Position numbers and translations under genes: made by a program. Of a stretch of DNA of 64,000 nt, positions 1 to 9,400 are shown piece after piece. The stretch lies in assembly GCA_025618425.1 (NCBI GenBank), contig CM046845.1, forward strand, positions 33,630,277-33,694,276. Reading direction: 5' to 3'. The notes below the pieces were generated by a model. The model saw nothing but the letters and a program-made list of their open reading frames with translations. It searched no databases and was not told the DNA's origin. Source of the stretch: Heliocidaris tuberculata (taxonomy: Eukaryota; Echinodermata; Echinoidea; Camarodonta; Echinometridae). Each line of letters starts with the position of its first letter. Positions within the stretch are counted from its first letter, which is position 1.

Positions 1-253
1 CTACTTATACACAAATCATCTATGGACTTACCTATTGTTAAAATATTAAATTATGCATGACAGAGAGATACAAATCCCTTGATCTAGAAAAATAAAAAAA
101 AAAATAAAAGAGAGAGTAACGATGGGCACTGGTCTAAAATAACAATTACACTTCTCTCCCCTCTGCTACTCTCATCAAATGGCCTTTCATAGAAGCCAAT
201 ATATAGATTAGCAGCACTGTACTATGCAATATGACCCAACCGTCCAGATACTG
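1..253 (-). other. DNAJA2-like 3' UTR / flank
   Basis: This stretch lies downstream of the DNAJA2-like stop codon on the minus strand and is probably 3' UTR. I see no AATAAA on the minus strand here, so the poly(A) site probably lies outside the window. No other gene is visible. Confidence 0.5.
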
Positions 254-442
254 TTATTGATGTGCGCACTGTACGGAAGGTCCTCCACCTGGGTGATCAT
301 CATCGTCATCATCGTCCGCGTGGTACGCTTCTCGGGAGTGTCCGGTTGAATTGCTCTGTTCAAAGTCTATCATGGTGACCTCTTCTGAATCTTCACACGG
401 TATGACTGCTTCAGGCCGCCGAGGTAGCAGCTGCTCAAGCTC
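254..442 (-). CDS. DNAJA2: DNAJA2-like exon 10, CaaX terminus
   Basis: Encodes residues 367-428, from [15 protein letters not shown] to the end. It has an acidic D7 run and a final VQCAHQ farnesylation box. The acceptor is TGTTAAG, with a purine-rich end that makes it weaker than the others; phase 0 and the homology fix it. The upstream methionine frame is intron read-through. Confidence 0.93.
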   Translation of the reverse strand, partial: ELEQLLPRRPEAVIPCEDSEEVTMIDFEQSNSTGHSREAYHADDDDDDDHPGGGPSVQCAHQ

Positions 443-3400
443 CTTAACAGCAGAAATATAGAAGACAATAATAATGATAGGCATAGCAACTCACAGTCTT
501 GTTCCTTCATAAGTAAATGTATCGGTGAATTTGAATACCATGAAGAAAAGACTTCATTCCAATATGCTGAATGGTTGATACTTTGCAGAAAAATTCTTTG
601 GTTCTTAAAGTGATTTGGTAACTCTGTAGAGGCTTGATAAAATCTGAGCTGCCTGGCCTTACATGCTATCAGTGTACGTAATATGGTGTAAAAATGAAGC
701 CCAGGGGAAAACACCACTTCAAAATCATCATGTGCTTCACAAAAGTAAATATATGCAAGTGACCGGAAATGCCAGACTCATTTTTCCCCACAGACTCAGT
801 GTTAGACTAAAGCGTATGGCCCTATGCTTTCGTAAATGGGAGTATACAGTCACAGATATCTTAATAATAGCATTTTATATTTGAAAACCTTTCTATGCCT
901 GGCTATCTATTCATCTTTCTGAACATCATTATACAAGACAGATATCAAAATTCAACAATTTAGTAAATCAAGCCTCCTCAATGTTACCGAATCCCTGTAA
1001 GTTCTTACAAAATTCTCAATCTGTCAAATTTGAGTACCTGACATAAATATGAAAACAAGCTGAATTGTACAATGTTACATGCACTGAAAGTAACAGTTTA
1101 ACAATTTATGGTAAAAATGATGTGCACATTTCTTAGTCTCTTTTTTGCATTACTAGAATTTGAAGCAATACACATCTCTGTGAGTAAAACATGAAAATTA
1201 CTAAGCAAGGCTCAAAGTAAATAATTTTGGAAGGAGTACAAATTTTCTAACTTCTCAAATGACAATATATAAATTTTATAAAAATAGTTCTTAACAAAGT
1301 TAGTAAAGTTCATTCTTATTCATTTGAAGTACACTGTACTACCTCCAACCAATAATCAACTGAGGATCCCTGCTTACAAGACTTTCTTGTTTTTGTATTA
1401 TAATAAATTAGTTCATAAGACAATCTTTGATGATTTTGGACATGAATCTTGGGAGTAATGAGCTTACCTTCAGTTTATCTTCTGATGTGAAGTTATTTTC
1501 TGGGAATTCTATATTGAACTTGATGATGAGGTTGCCTTTCTCGAAGGGATTCCTGTACATGGGCATGCCCTCTCCTTCAACAACACGTTTACATCCTGGA
1601 AGTTACAACAGAACATGTACAATAGATAAAATGAGCACAATACATGCAACAAGGAGGTCCTATTATCTTATCATCAAGTTGCCTTTCTTGACGGAATTCC
1701 TGTACATAGGCATGCCTTCTCCTTCAAAAACACATTTACATCCTAGATAGGAGAAGTACAACACAACATACAGGGTAGATTGAAGAAACATAATACAACA
1801 CAGGAAGTCAAGAAATTCCTTTTCTCTCCAACCCTAACAGTACAAGGGAAGGGCTGGATTGAAAAAGAATTCTAATAATTTTTCTTGTAAATAAGCATTC
1901 ATTTTTCCTCTATGAAACATTAATAATTTTTGCTACAACTTTCAGGTAAGTTTTTTTCTTACAGTCTACCAATAATTCACTAGCAATTCCAACTTTTACA
2001 ACCATGTCTTCATGTCCAATAGTAGAAGAAATCAGAATTTACCTGGTTGGATGATTTTGCCTGGAGGATACGTGATGAGGATCTTCCTGTCATCTAAGTG
2101 TGTTACTGCAAACTGGAAACCACATAAAGCCTCTGTGATACCTATGGTATGCTCCATGTAGAGATCATTACCCATACGCTTGAACTGGTTATGGTCCTTT
2201 TCCACTAAGACTATGATTACATCACCAGGTTCAACATCCGGCTGTCATGTACAACATAGAAAGGAAAAAATGTTATTACCATTAGTTATTATTATTAAGC
2301 ACTTGGCGTCACCTGTGCCCAAGAGGGAAAAGCAAACTAAATCACTGTAACCCTCGGGTCTCCCCCCCCCCCCCCCCCCCCCCCAGTAAAACTGATTGGG
2401 ATGTGCAGGTGTACCACTACACCAGGGTTTCCCCCTACTCTTAAATACAAAGAGTGCAGTGGGTTCTTAAAGTGTAATGGGTGACTCTCCACTACACAGG
2501 GCCTCCATTTAACATCCAATCTGAGGGACAGTATGTTTTCCACTGTAACCTAGCCTGCATCTATGGAACAGGGAAAGGGCACATCGATTTAATTTGAACG
2601 TACATGTACGTTCTTTCGCTCGACAGGCAGACGCTCTATCGACTAAGCCAACTCCTCAACTCCTCTATTGATAAAACAATTACGCATACACAATAACAAA
2701 CATGCATACACAACTATTATGCATACAAAATAGCTACATCAGGATCCTTCCTCTGCCGTAGGTGGTCAAAATTGCCAAATTCTATCATTTTTCGTTTTCT
2801 TTTTGGACAAAAGAAAAGCTTGTCATTCTTCTTGGAAATGGAAAAGTGCTTTATCAATTGTGAAGTCACAAACCATCTAACAATAATTCACGGATACCAG
2901 TTGGTTCTACTCAATGAGCCTGAAAAGAGACATCTATATTTCAGAGCCCCATACATGACGGACAATATAAAGCATGAAAAGCCTGAAATGGGTAGGTGTC
3001 GGAGCCTGTAATCAAGCAATAGCTTGAAAACTAACATCCCTGAATATTTGTATAACAATGAAAAAAAAAGATTGAAAATTTGTCTCATGAAAAAGTGTAA
3101 GTTGTGGCACCATAGGGATTAAAGTATGAGGAAATGTAAATCATGGTGAGTCTGACTGACCTGTTGGTCTCCTTCTCCTCTGAAGGTGATCTTCTGACCT
3201 TCTCTCATTCCTTTATCAACATGAACCTCCAAGATCTTAGATTCTTTGTTGACTTTCATCCCGTTGCACTTCTTACACCGGTCCTTCTCATTTATCCTCT
3301 CTCCTGCAATAGTATCAGTCAACATAAGATTAGAGGTAACAGTACTGAACTACATTTGGAACAGAAATAGTACTGTAAATGTTATAGTGTTGATGCTAAT

Positions 3401-6400
3401 ATCAACATCACAATAGCCTAACCTACCTGTCATTTGCTTATTGCCAGAAGGTATGTCTCCTCAGAATTGAATTAAAGAGCCACAGCAGGCACGGCAACTT
3501 AACACCAGACTGAGAAAAACTCTACTGTGTTTCAAGACATATACCAACATAATGATATGCTCTTTTAGGCAACCTTAAAATTTCCCCTGCACAAAAAAAC
3601 AATTCTTTTTTAAACCAATGTTCAAATTCTAAAGTTCAGAAGTCTCAATCTTTCCCAAATATCAGAGGACACACACAAAAACAATTCTTCAGCTTCCAAC
3701 ACAAAACCAATACAACATAAAAAATGACAATATAAAATATTTAATACTTGTCAATTTTTATATTAAACTACTTTTTGGCATTCATTTTCAGTGTTGTGTG
3801 AAGCCATACCTTCTCCTCTACAATCAGGACATGTAGACTGCATCTGTTGGACCATTCCTGGACCTAGCTGTCGTATCGTCACCTTGATGCCTCTACCATG
3901 GCAGGTACGACAGGGTTGCATAGCACCTGGCTTGCCCCCAACACTGAAAATATAAACCACATAAAAATATTAAAACTTGTGAAGATGCCAAGAGTTACAC
4001 TGCCTAACTATGTTCTAACAAGGCCAAAACATTAGCCTTCATTTCCTTTTGGATGGCAAGACAACTTGACTAAAATACACAGACATTCATCTGTATTTAA
4101 TAAATCTGAACTGAACTGAACTAATCTTTGATCAAATCACTATTTTCTGGTACTACAAAATAAAGATATAAAGGTTTGCTGAAAATGCATGCTAATTGTT
4201 AATTGATTACAAAGTGAAAATCCTAAAGAGTCTGATTGTAAGCTAGATTTATAATTTGTAAACAATAAATACAGCATTTAGACTGGAATTGAAGGATTTA
4301 AACAACATTTAAAATAAATCAACATGTCGGCAGTCATAGAATACTTTGATAACTAAGATACATGTATGTTACAGCGACCAAAGCAAACTAACATCATCAA
4401 CTGAAGCCGAGCACATAGGTATATGTAAAAACAATAATACCATAATATTGCAGTATTCCGACCAGGGCCCCCATTCATATGCATCAGCAATAATATGGTA
4501 TTCATTTTGATTGAAGAGTACCCCCTGGTATAGCTGTAACAAGCATGCAATACATACAATGGTGAAACTAGGTCAGTTCCTCAAACTTGACACTACAAGT
4601 CACTGCATAAGCAGAAAATGTTACCGCTATTTTGCGGATACCATTCATAAATGCCAAGTATATGCATCGGTAACAATACCATATTTTTCCTAGGTTCCTG
4701 CACAGTAAAAAGTCGCACAATATCTGTTAAACAGCCGGAAGCAAATCCCACATTAATTGGTGTTAGCCGTTCATATCCACCACTATTTGCATCATATCCA
4801 TGAAGTAGCAGCAACGTTTGCGGCTATTTTACAGATATTTTATGGATAGGTGGTAGATAAGAACAGGGCTATTATGTTGATGAGTTGCATGCTAGCTGTG
4901 CTAAAAAAAACTGACTTACCCTCCACAAGATGTGCAGATAACATTTTTACTAAGCTGCAGCTTGGCAACTTTCCCATTATACAAGTCTTCCAGCGATACT
5001 CTGCAGAAATAAGAAAATAGGGAGAAAGGATTCATTGTAGCATTTTCATCTGCGATATCTCCAACAACAAAATACTAACGAGTCATAAGTTCTCCTTCCT
5101 TTTACAAATAACAAAATTTGAAATTCAGCCTACAGAAATTTGCAATCATGAAAGAGAAGAGCAATAAAACAGAAGCAGACCTCATTCAAATTTTAGTTTT
5201 TTAAACATAATTATCACATTGAAAATATGATCCTATTTTCCATTTCTGTTGCTTCTTTTTCTCTATGATTCTTTTTTAACACTATCTCTCATGCTTAGGT
5301 TTCTCTCCCCCTTCTCTCTCTCTCTCTCTCTCACACTCTCTCTGTCCATCTTATCTTTTCACTCTCTTTCTATAGCATAATGAGGAGCTTACTTGTGTTG
5401 ATGCATTGTGTCTTCCCCTTTCATTCTCCTTCTTCCTGGCCGCCTCGAACCCCTGCCTCCACCAAACGGATGACCTCCACCTCCAAAGATATTGTCACCG
5501 AAAAAGCTGGAGAACAGATCCTCCATTCCTCCTAAAAAGGGAAATCACAGTTAGAATAACACATGGAACAAGTGTCATGCAAATTTTATTTTTTCAACTT
5601 TTCTTCATTTCAGAACATATGAATAAAGTTCTAAGAGAGGACTCAATCAATAAACAGGAAAGAATTATTTTCACCCCCCATCCTGCCCAAAAGAATTAAA
5701 AAAAAAAGAATCTGCAAAGTCTTAGTGTGAAATCACTCATGAATGTACAAGGTCACCACTGACCCACCATGATCAGTATGAATCTATGCCGTATGCTTTG
5801 TCGATTGCATTGGCCCAATAACTTGCTGCAAAACTACCATGGAGAAGATGCAATTAGTGATATTGTTCACCAAAAAAAAAAGACACAATGAGAGACAAAA
5901 GCATAACAACAGATAAACAAAAAAAAGAAAAGCTTAAGTCAAGGTGTGATGAGTATTTAAATCTTTTATATAAACCATTAACAGATGATTTAAAGATAAT
6001 GCTCCTCCTACAAAATCCCACATACTTAGGATCTCTGGAGTATCTGGAATAGGATTAAATGCTCTTACCTCCTCCTCCACCTCTTCCTTCTTTTATTCCT
6101 TCCAATCCATAGTTATCATACGTTTCTCTCTTCTCCGGATCTGACAGCACTTCATATGCAAAGCTGATATCTTTGAACTGGGTAAAACGGAAATGAAGAA
6201 ATTTAAAAAGTAAGTTAAAGGCATTGATTAACTTTGCCCAGGATTGAAAAAAAAAATCACTGTTCCAGCTAATGCTGTAATCATAATTGCAAACCTTTAG
6301 CTCAGACAGGAATCGCCTGAGTTTTATAAGCTGATCGGTCGTTTATATATCAAGATATTTACGATTGAACATTGATGTCGGGATAGAGTACCACCGAACC

Positions 6401-9400
6401 CTACAGAACTCTTACGGTTGGCATACCTCGCTCTATCACAGAATACCGTACGGGCTGGAAACCCGCTCTGAAATCGCCAAGCGCTGGTGCTTGGTTTTTG
6501 TGACTGCAGCGCAGTGAAGAAGCCGAGCGACTTGCGCTAGCGATTGATCGCGATTTTCTCTTTTTTAGGATAGTAAACGGGTTCCATTTTCTCTCATACT
6601 TTCACATATCCTTAATTATATATATGTAGTTAGATGACTGCACACAATTCACTGGCATTTGAGCTGATTTTACAATTTTTCACAAAGTTAATCAATCACT
6701 TTAAATGATAATATATTGTTCCTGTGAAGAATAAACTCAGGACAACCTAGAGTCATAGGGACACTTGATCTATAGCAAAATGTCATGTGGATGGCAGAGA
6801 GCACATGATTTTGTTGTGTCACAAGTCAAATAGTGATATACCCCATTTGGTGGGCCTTGGTTTTTTAAAAAGATATCATTCTGAAAGATTATCTGAGAAA
6901 ATATTATATACAACTCACTCAAGATCAATGTGACATCCTTCAAATTTACAAAGACTTAACTTCAGTTTGATAGAGTATAAACTTTATTTTTAAAGTTATT
7001 TTTTAAAAGTGTCACATTTTCGCTTTAAACCTATTATTATCATTATTGCAAAAATGTAATAAAAAACACAAGCATTTAGTACCACACATATATGTATTCA
7101 AACTATACATGAACTTCTGACATTGCTAGTACATATTTGATCTATGTACATAGGTAAATTATCAGTTAAGGAATCACAGAATATTTGTAGGGTTTCACCC
7201 AATTATAGTGGATGTACAAGGAACATGATGCAGAAATAAGATGGTTATTTTTCTTCTGTATTGACCTGGACTTCAACTCAGCTAGTATGTAATGTACATG
7301 GACAGGAATCATGACATACAAATGCGTATTCAAATTATTTATATGAAAGAATAAAATGAAGCTGCACAAATGTTCTTTCATATAAGTGTGTACTATTCTA
7401 CAAAGGATTCCTGAGAAGCATTCTTCCTGTTTGTGTTGTTTTGGGGGATAAAATAATTTAAGATTACAAAAGCTAATCAATGAGGGTACCAGGAGAATTA
7501 CATTTTGTCTTCACCTGAATCATCTCTTATCTGTTCAATACTCAACTTCACAAGAAAGTAGCAAATCAAAATTATGGATACACACTGTACATCTGGGTGT
7601 TTGTCAATTCATATCAAAAAAATTTAATTGGACTTTTAGATTATGAGTACTCACCTTTTCTCCATATTCAGGGTTTTTATCTGGATGAAACTGTTTTGCA
7701 AGTTTTCTGTATGCCTGTAACATCAAGATGAAAAATAATGGTTTTTTAGAACCTGGTCTTTCACATGAAGTAGAAAAGAAAGTTATTTTCCTGAAAGAAT
7801 AACATGAAGTATAGACATGGATCAGGGCTCCATCTTATTAAGAGTTGCAATTAATTGCAATTTAGTTAGTTATAGCAATTATAGGTGATAGGAGACTGCA
7901 AATTTTTGAATGATTGGAGGACATGCGATCAGGGGCGGCGCCAGGGTATTTTGATAGGAGGGGCAAGACGACCTAAAGATGACTTCATATTTTTTCTCCA
8001 TTAAATAACAGGGGTAATATAGAGTTATATGTTTAAGACCTCTCTTTTTAATACTCCTCTTTCTTCTTTCTTCCCTTTTCTTCCTCCTTTTCTTCTTTTT
8101 TTTTTTTTTTTTCTTTTTTCACTACTTGAAAAATCATAGGGGGGGGGCGGTCGCCCCCTCTGCCCCCCCCTGTAGCGCCGCCCCTGCATGCAATTGATTC
8201 AGATCAATTGAAACTCTTTATAAGATGGGGCCTTCATTTAAAACCCATCTAGACAATTATGAATATAAGAAAAAATATTACATTGTTGCAAAACAAAACA
8301 AAACATCATTAACTATTTAATATATCATACATTTTGATTAATTTTTATAGTTTTATTTAAAGAAAAACACACAAGGATAAATCATAATATGCTTATACCC
8401 TACAAATGAAATAACAGTCTAGATGGCACAAGTAATCATCAAGTCATGTAAATTTTTAATGGCATATTTGATATAATTTAATTTCCCCAAGTTGGTATAG
8501 ACTACAATCTACATGTACTGCGAAAATTCTACTTTTGCACTTTTTAAAAATCTGACAGATGACGGAATCTTCTTTCCTTGATATATATATATGCCAGTGT
8601 GCCGGGCAAAACTACTTTCTTTTGGTTTGGTTTGGTGGTTCATTTTTACCTCAATGCTAAAAAAGCATGTTTATGCTTGTAAGTAAGCAACCAGGGGACA
8701 GACAGCTTTCAGTCCTCTCCCAGGGACTAGGTAATGAGGATTAATGCCTTACCAAAGGGCACTAGCACATCCACTTGATTTAAAAACCTTGTCCTTCCAC
8801 TCTACCACTGAGCATCATTCCTCCTTTTCCTATAGTTTTTTTCATATTATCTGTTACATCATCTTTACTTGCTTTGATTGAGGGTAAGTTTGATATGATA
8901 TCTGGCATGCTGGAGGAATAATGTCTTCCAGTATGCAAGAACATCGGTTAGAAAATGAATTTCCATAATCCTGTCTTCAACTCAATATCTGTTGGCAGTT
9001 TGTTTAAGTTGGTCTGAACATGAAAACAAATTTTGTGCTTTTTGATGTATATTTTTCATAAATCCAATGGCAAAATTGAGACAGCTTTACTTAAAGGGCA
9101 ATCCAACCTTGATAATAAGATGATTTGTGTGAAAGCAGAAAATAAGAAAAACAAGATGGTGAAATTTTGAAAGAAATCGGACAAGGACTAAGAAAGTTAT
9201 GGATGTTTGAAATATGAGATCACTACATCTATGCGAATCTCAAATTGGCAATTCGGTGAGTCAATTGTGACATTTTTGTGGACAACTCTCCCATTTGTCG
9301 TACACAAAAATATCATTAATTTGCGGTTTTCTTCGAGGCGCTTTTACCCTCAGGGCAGTACTCAAAATATATTGGAGATAGCATATTTTTATAGGTCCTC

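Noticed and set aside
443..484. Extension of the last DNAJA2-like exon to an upstream Met
   Set aside because: Reads intron sequence; the homology and phase place the junction at 442/443.
3119..3160. Extension of DNAJA2-like exon 7 past GDQQ into [10 protein letters not shown]
   Set aside because: It reads through the GTCAGT donor into the intron; the next real residues are PDVEPGD in exon 8.
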